From Alopecurus myosuroides (Eukaryota; Streptophyta; Magnoliopsida; Poales; Poaceae): a stretch of 64,000 nucleotides of DNA. Location of the stretch: positions 48,927,682-48,991,681 of the forward strand of contig CM054059.1 in assembly GCA_028641055.1 (NCBI GenBank). The letters are read 5' to 3'. The translations under genes were made by a program, and so were the position numbers. Positions 1 through 10,424 of this stretch are shown one piece after another; position 1 is the first letter of the stretch; each line of letters begins with the position of its first letter. The notes under the pieces were generated by a model. It was not told where the DNA came from, did no database searches, and saw nothing but the letters and a program-made list of their open reading frames with translations.

Positions 1-899
1 GTAACTTTGTTATGCCTCAGTACCCTGAACAAGGCTGGAACATACCTCCTTTTGTATCAGGTGCTGGTCATCATCAGGATGGTGAGGATATGCAGCAGCA
101 GGATATTGTTGCAGAGCAAGTGGGGGACTGGGATGACCACCTCCCTTGCAAGATTCTGATTCTGCAGTGCTCAATGGTTCAGATAATTCTGTTAATCAGA
201 ATTTGTTGGTTGTCAATATGATGCAGATTCATAATGTTAATGTTCCATTGCCCAATCAGTGCAACTTCGCTTGGCCTTGGGTGTAACAAACTCTCATATG
301 TATGGGCCTGCACTCCCCCTTCTATGCAATGGGAGAAAATCCTGAGCAAATTTTTTCCTGTGAAGATCCTATCAAATATCAGTCCAACTGGTTTTTCTGC
401 TAGTCTTTTCTCCTTGGTGACATCTGTGACTGATCCTTTCAAAGGAACCGTTTTCCAATTTTCTGCTCACAAAAAATTCTTCAAGGCACAAAGAGCAGCT
501 AGGAGATTATGCTTTGAGTCCTGCCCTGACAGTTTTTCTCATATTCCAACTGAATCTAGTAAGGTTCCTGTGCATAACACACCTAGTACAACTAATGCAA
601 GATCCAAAAAGAGAAGGAGGAATAAGGTGGGCACTCCCTCTGTGGAATCATCTGTCAGAAGAAGCACCGGGCAGATCTCTTTGCACAATGGGTACAAACT
701 TGTTCTCCTACAAGATAATCCACAGCCCAGGAAGAAGCCAAAATCTGCTAGGCCTGCTGATGATAATGGCCCAGTCACCCCACACACTCCAATTGCTATT
801 CTGCAGCAAGTTGGCAGGGCCCTGGAGATAGCAGAGGATGATCTCACAGTGGACAAGCTTGATGTTGTCCAGGATAATGACAAGACCAAGAAGAAGTAA
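1..899 (+). pseudogene. LINE ORF1, C-terminal part
   Basis: The open tail runs from 234 to 899 and ends in a lysine-rich tail before TAA. The region is rich in basic and Pro/Ser/Thr residues. Near the end it has a segment of the type TPIAILQQVGRALEI, which I recognise from the C-terminus of grass LINE ORF1 proteins (RNA-binding, RNP formation). Upstream of 234 the frame is broken: the segment 12-221 ends in a stop, and an acidic stretch typical of ORF1 is readable in another frame. No zinc knuckle is visible in this part. The function is inferred from position just before ORF2. Confidence 0.6.
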
Positions 900-1144
900 T
901 AATGTTAGGTTTTTTTTTATTAATGGTCTCTGTTCATGGAAGCTCATGTCATTTTGGGTTATGTATTTGGTTATATATTTAGTAATATCGGTACAGCAAC
1001 TGGGCTCTTTTGAGGATTTCCTAATGAATTATCCAAGACATGTTCTCCTTTCTCATGTGATTACAAGTGCTATTGTAACTGGTTGGTCCTGTTACAATTT
1101 TCCTGTCCCAATTTATCCAATTATTAATTGATAATACAACATAT

Positions 1145-4106
1145 TTGTTATTGGATTGGAAAGTGCTGGACTGGAATGTCAGGGAGCTCAATGATAAAAA
1201 TAAAAGGCTGCTTGTTTACAACAAAATTGAAGAAAGTCAATGTGCTATTATATGCTTGCAAGAAACAAAATGTGAAAGTTTTGATCACAGTTTTATTAGA
1301 TCTTTTTGTCCAAAGAGATTTGATCAATTTTTTTTCACTCCCTCTGTTGGAGCTTCAGGTGGCATCATTGTTCTTTGGAATAGTTCTATTTTTGATAGGT
1401 ACTTGATTGAAAGCCATAAATCTGCACTTAAATTATGTTTCACCTCAAAACATAATATTTCTTCATGGACTCTTGTCACTGTTTATGGCCCTTGCAGAGG
1501 TTTAGAGAGGGATATTTTTGTCCAATGGCTGCATGATCTGATTATGCTCCCACATGAAAATTGGCTCCTGGTTGGTGATTTTAATTTTATAAGGTTTGTT
1601 GACAACAGAAATAAACCTGGAGCTAATTGAATGATATATTTATTTTTAATGAAGTGATTAGTCACCTGGGTTTAATTGAGCTTCCTTTGAAAGGAAGAGC
1701 TTTCACCTGGTCTAATATGCAAGATCATCCTCTCCTTCAACAACTAGATTGGTTTTTCACAAGTACCTGGTGGACCATTAATTATCCAAATACCATGGTT
1801 ATGCCACTTGCTAAATCCACTTCTGACCATGTTCCTTGTGTCATTTCTATTTCAACAACCATTCCAAAAGCTCAGATTTTCAGGTTTGAAAATCATTGGA
1901 TTCATCAGGCAGGTTTTATGGATCTTATAGATAGAGTTTGGAAGTGGCCAGTGAAGAGAAATAATATTGCTGCTGCTATAACTGCTAAATTCAAAAATAT
2001 CAGACATGAATTAAAAAGGTCAGGTAGGAGTCTTTCCAATCTCAAGCTCCTGATTGCCAAATGTAATAAGGTGATTTTAATATTAGATAATTTGGAGGAA
2101 GAAAGAAATTCAAGCAGGCTAGAGTTTAACTTTAGGAATATTATTAAACCCCATCTTAAAAAGCTACTCCTTTCTCAGTCTGCTTATTGGCTAAAAAGGT
2201 GTACCTCAGATGGGTGCAACTAGGTGGAGAAAACACTAAAAGATTTTATGATAAAGCTACTGAAAGATACAGGTTTAATACAATTGTTGAGATAAAAAAT
2301 GAGGAGGGAATTTCCATGATTGATCATCAGCATAAAGCTACAGCTTTCTGGGCTTGTTTCAAGAATAGGATGGGTGTATCCATTCCAACTACTCAGACAT
2401 TTACTCTTTCCAATTTTATCCATCCTATTGATAATTTGGATTGTCTTGTTGCTCCTTTCAGCACTAAGGAAATTGAAGGTGTCATGAAATCTTTAAAAAC
2501 TGATAGAGCACCAGGGCCTGATGGCTTCAATGGCATGTTTGTGAAGAAATGTTGGAATATATTGAAAGATGATTTTACTCAGTTATGCAATGAATTTCAC
2601 TTTGGGAAACTCTCATTGCAAAGCATTAATGGCTCCTATATCACACTCATTCCTAAGCCCTAGACAGTTAATGATTTCTGACCAATATCATTAACTAATA
2701 CTTGCCTGAAATTTGTTACCAAATTGATTACTAACAGAATGCAAAGTATAATTTGTAGGACTATACATGATAATCAATATGGTTTCATCAAAGGGAGAAC
2801 TATCCAGGATTGTCTTGCTTGGTCTTTTGAGTTCTTGTTCCAATGCCAACACTCCATGAAAAAAATGTGGTTCTCAAAATTGACTTTGAAAAAGCCTTTG
2901 ATACTTCTGATCATGATGCCATTATTCATGTTTTGAGAGCTAAGGGTTATCCAGATTTGTTCATCTTATGGGTTAAATAAATCCTTTCTTCTGGCTCTTC
3001 CTCTGTGCTTCTCAATGGAATTAAAGTTTCTGGCTCTTCCACTGTGCTTCTCAATGATATTCCATGTAAAAAATTCATCTGCAAAAGAGAGGTCAGGCAG
3101 GGTGATCCTCTTTCTCCATGGTTATTTGTTGAAGGTGCTGATTTATTGCAAAGCCTTGCTAACAAACCATGCAGAGATGGTTTGATTTCTTCTCCCATTC
3201 CACTTAGAGCAGACTTTCTCAATATGCAGATGATACTTTAGTGGTCATGCCAGCCTGCAAAAATGACTTGAGTGTGTTGAAAGGGATTCTACAAACCTAT
3301 GCTGCTTTCACAGGTTTGAAAGTTAATTTCCACAAGTCCTCAATGATCCCTCTAAATATTACACTTGATGAAGCCACTGATCTTGCACGGTTTTTTGAGT
3401 GCCAACTTGGGACCATGCCTTTCACATATTTAGGTTTGCCCATGGGCACCACTAAACCCACCATCAAGGATTTCTCCCCTCTTATTGATAGAGTTGAAAG
3501 AATATTATCTGCAACATCTTCTTTCCTTTCTTATGGAGATAGGTTGGTGTTGGTGAATTTTGTCCTTTCCTCTTTGCCCACATACTACATGCTCTCCCTG
3601 GTTCTTCCAGCTGGTGTTGTTTAAGTAATTGATAGAGCTAGGAGGCATTGTTTGTGGAGCAAAAAAGGAAAAAAAAAGCTAACTCTCTTGTTGCATGGCC
3701 CATGGTGTGTAGGACAAAGACAAAGGGAGGACTTGGAGTTATCAATTTGAAAATTCAAAATTCTTCCTTGCTATTGAAGCATCTCCATAAATTTTATAAC
3801 CAGGAGCAAGCCCCATGGGTTCAACTTATTACTGATGCTTATTACTATAATTCAGTGCCTCATGCTGTAGTTGATTCAGGCTCTTTCTGGTGGAAAGGAA
3901 TCCTAGCTCTATCTGATGATTATAGGAAACTAGCCACTTGTTTTGTTGGGAATGGCATCACTGCCCTTTTTTGGGAAGATAAGTGGCAACCACAATTACT
4001 CAAGGTGACTTTTCCAAGGATTTTTTCTTTTGCCAAGGATAATCTACAGTCTGTCCATGAGTTTTCCTGCAAGCAGATTGTTTACAAAATTTCTTTCTGC
4101 CTTTGA
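1145..4106 (+). pseudogene. LINE ORF2 (endonuclease - reverse transcriptase), broken
   Basis: An apurinic-type endonuclease comes first: WNVREL start motif, LQETK, GDFNFIR, and a later SDH motif near 1825. A reverse transcriptase follows, with APGPDGFN near 2510, FIKGR near 2785, RQGDPLSPW near 3100 and the catalytic YADD at 3223-3234. A thumb and C-terminal region continues to about 4106. The frame is interrupted by a TGA at 1628-1630, a shift around 2190-2225, a stop at 2661 and further shifts. Intact plant L1 ORF2 proteins are roughly 1,200-1,300 residues. The enzyme would nick target DNA and copy the LINE RNA there; this copy cannot. Confidence 0.88.
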
Positions 4107-4820
4107 CAATACAAGCACATGATGAATTCATGGCTTTGACAGCAAGGATACCGAATTTTATTCTAGAACCAGATAAGAAAGATGAATAGAAAAGTTCTAT
4201 AGAAAATGCCAAGTTCTCTCCCAGTTCTATCTATCAGTTCAATTTTTCTCACTTTCCAAATGATGTGGCATCCTATTGGATTTGGAAGAGTAAATGTCGG
4301 TCAAAACATAAGTTCTTTGCCTAGTTATTGTTGCATGATAGGATCAACACCAGAGATATGCTAATTAGAAGACACTAGAATGTAAGTGATTCTTCTGAGT
4401 GTGTGCTTTGTTTTGCCCATATATATGAAGACTGGAGGCACTTATTTTTCAATTGTACTTATAGTACAAGAATTTGGAATTATTTACAAATTCCATGATC
4501 ACCAGGCAGTACTAATGATGCAATAAGGTTTGAAAAAAAAGCATTTCCATGGACCCTGTTTCCATGAAATCATCATTTTGGCTTGTTGGGGCATTTAGAA
4601 ACAGAGGAATGGATGGATTTCCAATAATATTAGACCCAGCTTCCAAGGTTGCAAGGCCCTGTTTGTTCAGAAGGTCACTCTACTTAAGTACAGGGTGAAT
4701 AGAGATCTCTCTATTTTTTTTGACATCATGGATTGATTCAGTTCCTTGATCCCCCATGTATATATTGTACATATTGTAAATAACTTTGTATTCTATTTTC
4801 TTTTTTAATAAATGGGGGGT
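4107..4820 (+). other. LINE C-terminal remnant and 3' UTR
   Basis: This holds decayed zf-RVT-like coding sequence (a Cys-rich patch near 4405-4460 is readable in pieces) and then an AT-rich 3' UTR with an AATAAA-like stretch near 4807. No independent gene is visible. Confidence 0.6.
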
Positions 4821-4838
4821 TGTGGGGATTCCCCCACA
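4821..4838 (+). repeat. 3'-terminal hairpin of the LINE
   Basis: TGTGGGG (4821-4827) and CCCCACA (4832-4838) form a perfect 7-bp stem with a 4-nt loop, just upstream of the A-run. A similar stem lies in the LINE remnant near 32664-32683, which suggests a conserved 3' RNA element recognised by the reverse transcriptase. Confidence 0.65.
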
Positions 4839-4885
4839 GTATTGTGTCAAAAAAATCATAATAATTTCATATTACTTTGGTGGTA

Positions 4886-5926
4886 CTATAATGGGACAAT
4901 AAAACTCCCCAATTTTTTGATGGTCTCAATATTTTCAGTTGAATTTAGACCATATCTTCTATCAACCTTCTTGGGAAAGTAAATAGTATGCTCTTTATCA
5001 TTAACATTAAAATTTACTTTTCCTTGATTGCAATCAATAACAGCCCATGCAGTGTTAAGAAAAGGTCTCCCAAGAATAATAGACATATTATCATCTTCAG
5101 GCATTTCCAGCACAACAAAGTCAGTTAATTTCAAACAGTTAGTAGCAACTTGCACAGGAACATTCTCACATATATCTACAGGAATATCAGTAGATTTATC
5201 AGCTATTTGCAAAGATATATCAGTGTGTATCAATTTTTCAAGAGAGAGTCTCTTATAAAGAGAGAAAGGCACAACACTAACTCCAACTCCCAAGTCACAT
5301 AAAGCAGTTCTAACATAATTATTTTTAATGCAACAAGGAATAGTTCGAATACCAGGGTCTCCAAGCTTCTTTGGAACCTTACCATTAAAAGAGTAATTAG
5401 CAAGCATAGTGGAAATTTCCTCATTAGGAATTTTCCTTTTATTAGAGACAATATCTTTCATATATTTAGAATAAGGAGGCAACTTAATAGCATCAGTCAA
5501 AGGAATTTTCAAGAACAAAGGTTTCATCCACTCACAGAATTTATTATAATGTTCTTCTTCCTTAGATTTGTGGTTCTTACTAGGACAAGGCATTGCTTTT
5601 TGTACCCAAGGCTCTCTTTCTTTACCATGTTTATTGGCAATGAAATCCTCCTCAGTATACTTGACAGTTTTAGTTTGCTTTTCAGGTTCAGCTATAGTTT
5701 CTTCTTTATCAGAAGCGTCACTTTTATCATTACCACTTTGAGCTTTAGCATCATAAATAGATATACTATTAGAATCTTTAGCAGGTTTAGAAGATTCTAC
5801 AACATTTTTATGTCTCTTGTTCTTTTTCTTAGAAGGAGGACTAATGTTTTTTAGGTTGTTGAGAATCTTGTTCAGTTCTTTTAGGATGTCCTTCAGGATA
5901 CAAGGGGTCCTGAGTAGAAACACCAC
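4886..5926 (-). pseudogene. Gag C-terminus and retroviral-type aspartic protease
   Basis: This is an open frame of 346 codons. The N-terminal third is Lys/Glu-rich. It is followed by a retropepsin-like fold with the catalytic Asp in a DLGVGVSVVPFSLYKRL context, and a later ILGRPFL motif (flap/ILGRxFL) typical of Ty3 proteases. Such a protease processes the Gag-Pol polyprotein in the virus-like particle. The frame stops at 4886 and no reverse transcriptase follows, so the polyprotein is truncated. The start codon is arbitrary because the protein is part of a longer polyprotein. Confidence 0.75.
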
Positions 5927-6473
5927 CTCTAGTAATTATTTCACAAACATGTTTGTCTCTAGAAGCATTGGCTAGCATGTATTTTTGCACTTTAGTAAGT
6001 TTATCAATTTGAGATTGAACCATTTGAAAATGTTTAACAAGCATTTTAACATCATTAAAGGTTCTTTAAATGATACCATGCAAATTATAAATAGCTCTAG
6101 AGTTTTACATAGGATGATTTTGCACTCTCATATTAAAATTAGCTTGCTTAACAACATAATTATCAAATTCATCTAAGCATTGATCGGGTGGTTTAGAGTA
6201 GGGAATATCTCTATTATCAAAGCATTGGAGAGAGTGTACCTCAACAGTTGATGGGTGAGTAATAGGCTTACATCATTCTTCTATAGGAGGTAAATTCTTC
6301 ACATCTTCAGATTTAATACCCCTCTCTTTAAGAGATTTGTTGGCTTCCTTCATCACTTCATCATGTAATACAATCATCCCTCTCTTCTTGGGTGCTAGTA
6401 TTGGGGTTGGCTCTGGTGTAGGTGTAGGCTCAGGTATATTCCAATGATCATTATTTTTGGCTATTTTAGCCAT
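5841..6473 (-). pseudogene. Gag middle region, frameshifted
   Basis: Two pieces are readable. 6273-6473 is a Pro-Thr repeat followed by a KRGMIVLHDEVMKEA segment, and 5841-6044 holds a helix with QSQIDKLTKVQKYML. They lie between the main gag domain and the protease on the same strand but in different frames, so this is decayed coding sequence of the same Ty3 polyprotein. Confidence 0.55.
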
Positions 6474-6574
6474 TAATTCCTCAGCTTCTTATGGACTTCT
6501 TTTCCTGAAAACACAAACAACACAACTATCCAGGTATGTCCTAGATTCAACAGTTAGTCCATTAAAAAATATAT

Positions 6575-7054
6575 CTAGAGCTCATTTTTAGGTAGTGGAT
6601 AACCAGAGCAAGCTCTTATTAAAGCACAAAATCTTGTCCAAAATTCTGGGAATTTTTCTCCTTTAATTTGCTCAAAGTTAAATATTTCTTGCACAATAGC
6701 ATGTTGACCACTAGCAGGAAAATATTTTTGAAAGAAAGCATTAATCAAATCCATAGGACAAGTAATAGATCTAGGTGGCATATTGTTAAACCAAGTTTTA
6801 GCTTCATCTTTTAATGAAAAAGGAAAAATCTTGGTAACAAAATAAGTACGCAACTTAGTATCATCACAAAATAAACTACTCATAGATGAAAGCTCATTTA
6901 TGTGTTCCATAGCACTTTTAGTTTCAGTTCCACAAAAAGGTTCCTTCTCAACAATAGATATATAAGATAAATGTAAATAGAAATCATAATCCTTGTCTAT
7001 AATGTGTATGGGAGATGTGGCAAACTTGGCTTCAAGAGAAGATTTATATTTCAT
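6575..7054 (-). pseudogene. Ty3 Gag capsid domain
   Basis: 159 residues with a retrotrans_gag-like pattern: DEAKTWFNNMPPRSI, then a segment with FFQKYFP and FEQIKGEKFPEFWTRF. This is the capsid-like structural protein that would assemble particles in the cytoplasm. The upstream part of gag continues beyond the solo LTR at 8735-9024. Confidence 0.8.
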
Positions 7055-7058
7055 AGCA

Positions 7059-7063
7059 TATCT
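7059..7063. repeat. Target-site duplication of the solo LTR, left copy
   Basis: TATCT at 7059-7063 matches TATCT at 8730-8734, exactly flanking the LTR termini. Confidence 0.9.
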
Positions 7064-8729
7064 TGAAGGGAATATGCCCGAGAGGCAATAATAAAGTGGT
7101 TATTATCTTATTCCTTGTTTATGATAAATGTTTATTTCTCATGCTAGAATTTATTAACCGGAAACATTGATACATGTATGTTTAATAAACAAACAATGGT
7201 TACTAATAAAGCCTCTCTTTTAACTAGTTCGTTGATTAATAGATGATCAAGGTTTCCTGATCATGAACATTGGATGTTGTTAATAACGAGGTCATATCAT
7301 TAGAAGAATGATGTGATGAACATAGACCCAATATCAAGATAACAATACGATCAAGTCATTTAGTTTATATTGTTATATCTTGCATACAAAGTAAGTTATT
7401 CCTTAGACCATGAGATCATGTCAATCACTGATACCGGAAGGGTGCTTTGATGTCATCAAACGTCACACCATAGCAGGGTGACTATAAAAGCGCTGTTAGG
7501 TATTTGGAAAGTATTAGTTGAGAATCATGGATCAAGAGTGGGATTTGTCCATCCAAAATGACGGAGAGATATACTCTGGGCCCTATCGGTGATATGACAT
7601 AGACACCTCTTGCAAGCACGTGATATGATCACAAGGATGTTATATCATGGGAACGAGAAAAGAGTACTTGTCGGTAACGAGATTGAAACAGGGTATGGTT
7701 GATACCAATGATCGAATCTCGGACAAGTAAAATATCGCGAGACAAAGGGAATTAGTTACGACGTTGATGGTTCACACGATCACGAGAGTCATCGTTGAAT
7801 ATGTAGGAGTCATCACGGATCTCCAGATCCCGCTGATGATTATTGATCGGATAGGTGTCTCGATCATGTCTATGTTATTCGCGAACCGTAGGGTGACACA
7901 CTTAAGGTTCGGTGACACATTTGAGAGGATACGGAATATCGGAGAAAAGTTTGGACAACACCAAAATTGTTTCGGGGAATATTGAAATAGTCACCGGAAT
8001 TGTTTCGGGTAATTTTGAAATAGTTCAAGGGGATTCTTATCAAATGGTTGTTAATAGATTTAACAACTAACTCAAGGGGTTCTATATTAATGTTTGTTAA
8101 TGGAATTAACAAATATTAAAATAAAGAAATAATTTTTTTTATTTATTAAAGAAAACCCTTGGTATTTTGAGTGGGAACTAATGGAAGAATGAGTGGGTTG
8201 AGTGGAGACTCCACTCACATGATGAGGGAGAGGTAGAGACACCCAAAAATTCGTGGCTGCCATCCCCTCCTATATAAGGAGGGGTGGAAGCTCCCTCTCC
8301 CACACACACACACTTGTGTCATCTCTTCCTCCCTCCTGCCGCTGCTCCACTACTTGTTCGTGCGCTTGGCAAAGCCCTGAGCAATGTTTTTCTCCACCAC
8401 ACCACGTTGTCGTGCTGCTGGATTTCCGAGGGATCCTCTAGTTCCGCCTCCCCGCTGGATCGAGGGAACGGAGGTCGTCATCAACCGTACATGTGACCGA
8501 TCACGGAGGCACCGCCGGATTGCGGTGCACATCTTCTCGCTATCGGGATCGGTATGAGTACGACTACGCCAACAACGAGATTTGATCTTGTAACGCTTTG
8601 TGTCTTCGAGGGTATGTGTTCTCCTTAACCCTCTCTTTGCCCGTTGCACTTTGTATCCTAGATTAGATCTTGAACTTTCCGGTGTCTCTCGCGTAGGAAA
8701 TTTTTTGTTTTCTATGCAACGACCCTTCA
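7064..8729 (+). mobile_element. Solo LTR of a Copia (Angela/BARE-related) family
   Basis: It begins TGAAGGGAATATGCCCGAG and ends CGACCCTTCA, with TG...CA ends and an inverted AAGGG/CCCTT pair. It is 1,666 bp with a perfect 5-bp target duplication (TATCT) and no internal sequence, which is the product expected from recombination between the two LTRs of one element. The same LTR family appears on the minus strand at 57541-59192. It interrupts the gag frame of the surrounding Ty3 element. A promoter-like CTATATAAGG lies near 8271-8280, consistent with the U3/R boundary. Confidence 0.93.
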
Positions 8730-8734
8730 TATCT
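8730..8734. repeat. Target-site duplication of the solo LTR, right copy
   Basis: TATCT, identical to 7059-7063. Confidence 0.9.
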
Positions 8735-9024
8735 TGCAAGAAGACTCTTAAGAGACTTGCACCAGTTGTAGCACGAGCTTCTTCAATAAAATCATCATTA
8801 AGTTCAATATAGGTTTCATCAAGATCATCAATAAACTCAGTTGAATTAACAGGTGTACCAATAGTTTCAACATGAATTTCAGCACTTTTAAATTGTTTGG
8901 ATTTAGCAATAGTAGCATCTAGGAAAGGACCTAGAGAACCAGTATCATCAAGAACAGTAGAAGCATCATCAAAAGTATCAGAAAACACTCTCAGACTCAG
9001 CAGAAGTAACAGTGTGTGTAGCAT
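8735..9024 (-). pseudogene. Ty3 Gag, N-terminal segment
   Basis: This is the part of the gag frame upstream of the solo LTR. It is rich in acidic residues (EFIDDLDETYIELNDDFIEE) and ends in ATTGASLLRVFLQD, where the LTR interrupts it. The frame differs by one from the downstream capsid segment, so a shift exists as well. The apparent continuation of the reading frame into the LTR is an artefact. Confidence 0.6.
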
Positions 9025-9207
9025 GTGGTGGTGTAAGAAGCTTACTTATAACAGACGGTGAATCAAGAGAAACAGAGGTGTTCAGAGTTGTACCTCTCCT
9101 TGTAGTGGATGGTAATATAGGAAATTTTCCATCACGGTTCGTACCCAAAATGAAAGGCTTTCAGCAAACAATATCACTATCAAGTGAGCAAATAAATAAA
9201 GCTACAC

Positions 9208-9224
9208 TCCTCGACAAAGGCGCC
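9208..9224 (-). promoter_or_regulatory. Degenerate primer-binding site (tRNA-Asp type)
   Basis: The plus strand reads CCTCGACAAAGGCGCCA, close to the 3' end of plant tRNA-Asp (CCCCGGCAACGGCGCCA). It lies 12 nt from the LTR edge at 9237. The intact form of this site is seen at 28281-28297. Confidence 0.6.
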
Positions 9225-9236
9225 AGAAAATAGTCT

Positions 9237-9537
9237 TGATGACCCACAAGTATAGGGGAATAAAACACAAATTTATTGATTCGACACAAGGGGAGCCAAA
9301 GAATATTTATATGCCTTAACAACTGAGCTGTCAATTCAGCTGCACCTGAAAGTAGACTTGCTCGCAATAATTTATCATTGGTAACACTTTTATAGAAGAA
9401 GTACAAATAAAATAACAGCAGTAGTAAAATAGTAACAACAATAGCAATCGCGGAAAACAGCAGGATGGGAGTGCCGTAGGCATAGAGGGGATGGATGAAC
9501 GTGCGTTGCATGGATAACATCGGTCATGTAATAATAA
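9237..9537 (-). mobile_element. LTR of the WHAM-like Ty3 element, first part
   Basis: The LTR starts at TGATGACCCACAAG (9237) and is cut at 9537 by insertion of the Tat-type element. The same LTR resumes at 22718. The continuous host sequence across the insertion is supported by the AATAA duplication at 9533-9537 and 22713-22717. Confidence 0.8.
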
Positions 9538-10001
9538 TGTCGTGGGATAATCACGGTAGACGTTACCAGGGGTAACTTACTTTGGGGCAAATCGACTCTG
9601 GTGTTTGGGAGAGGGTTTAGCTCAGGGGAAATCATGCTATCAACCGATCTGGTAGCTCTGGCAATAATATCGCCGAGTCTCCGATCTAGGGTTACTATTA
9701 TCAGCTCTCGTATTACAGGATACTCGAATATCTGGTGAACCTCTCTTTTTCCAACCCTAGGAGCCGGTTTATATGTTACCCGACTCCCTGGTTTCCTATT
9801 CAAGGTACACTCGGGATCCTACCCGGAAACCCCACACAACCCTAAGTTTCCTAATCTTAACCCCCAAGGTACGGGTTACTAGACCTACGCTCCTTCTTGG
9901 GCCTTCTAGAAACTCCTCCTCCTTAAGACAGGTCTTACGCGATTCCCTTTGGGACGGGTTTCACCTCAGTATTAGCCTACCGGGTTATCATCCCCTCATC
10001 A
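9538..10001 (-). repeat. 3' LTR of the Tat-type element
   Basis: 464 bp, the same length as the partner at 22249-22712, with roughly 18 mismatches by eye. On the plus strand it runs from TGTCGTGGGATAATC to TCATCCCCTCATCA. Confidence 0.95.
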
Positions 10002-10010
10002 GTAGTCCCC
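10002..10010 (-). promoter_or_regulatory. Polypurine tract
   Basis: The minus strand reads GGGGACTAC immediately before the LTR, the usual plus-strand primer position and a common sequence in grass Ty3 elements. Confidence 0.7.
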
Positions 10011-10390
10011 AGAATAGCTTGGGCTTCTCGGGCTCAACCATGAAGCGCACGCTATTCCCTGCAAAACAATAATCATTCAAGTTCATAAAATACCGGGTTA
10101 GAGTGCTTTGATGATAGCTAGGCCTTGCTCGGTGGGCGGTCCATATAATAACCCGGTTTTCCCGAATCAAAACACCATTTTCCCGGGTCAACACTCCGAG
10201 GAAACGTGACGAGACCCGGCATCAGCATCACTACTGATTAATCCAAATATCACGCTCGCAATCAATCATGATCTCTATCCGGATATCCCGCAACGGATAT
10301 TTTGGTGCTTATCCCCAAATTTCCGGGCCGGATCTTTTTTCTCCGAAAATTTTGCGCTTGCCGCCTAAACCTAGGGCTTTTCCCCCGCAC

Positions 10391-10400
10391 CTATAAATAG
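10391..10400 (+). promoter_or_regulatory. TATA box of the antisense gene
   Basis: CTATAAATAG on the plus strand. It is 390 bp from the inner edge of the 3' LTR and is followed by a CT-rich leader (TTCTCTCTCTCTCTTC near 10444). It points in the opposite direction to LTR-driven transcription. The second Tat-type element has an equivalent box at 31590-31599 on its own antisense strand. Confidence 0.8.
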
Positions 10401-10424
10401 GCCTCCAGGGGTCAACCCTAGATC

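Larger units (their letters stand above)
1..4856 (+). mobile_element. L1-type LINE, 5' end outside the window
   Basis: Non-LTR retrotransposon on the plus strand. It shows the tail of ORF1, then ORF2 with an endonuclease, a reverse transcriptase and a C-terminal region, then a short 3' UTR ending in a small hairpin and an A-run at about 4849-4856. The coding frames carry several stops and shifts, so the copy is dead. The sequence after the A-run belongs to a minus-strand Ty3 element, so the LINE lies next to it or was inserted into it. The 5' end is not in the window, so no target-site duplication can be checked. Confidence 0.9.
4857..9236 (-). mobile_element. Ty3 element (WHAM/Sabrina-like), internal gag-protease part
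   Basis: Minus-strand internal region. From high to low coordinates it has a degenerate primer-binding site (about 9208-9224), gag, and an aspartic protease ending at 4886. A solo Copia LTR (7064-8729) is inserted in gag. Reverse transcriptase and integrase are absent, lost or displaced at the LINE junction near 4857. The adjoining LTR starts at 9237 (TGATGACCCACAAGTATAGG on the plus strand), a terminus I recall from wheat WHAM/Sabrina-type elements. The family name is from memory. Confidence 0.8.

Noticed and set aside
8350..8734. Gag frame continuing into the Copia LTR
   Set aside because: The LTR edges and TATCT duplication show the continuation is an insertion artefact.
9773..10072. Plus-strand frame over the LTR
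   Set aside because: It lies within LTR sequence; a similar chance frame occurs in the other LTR at 22484.
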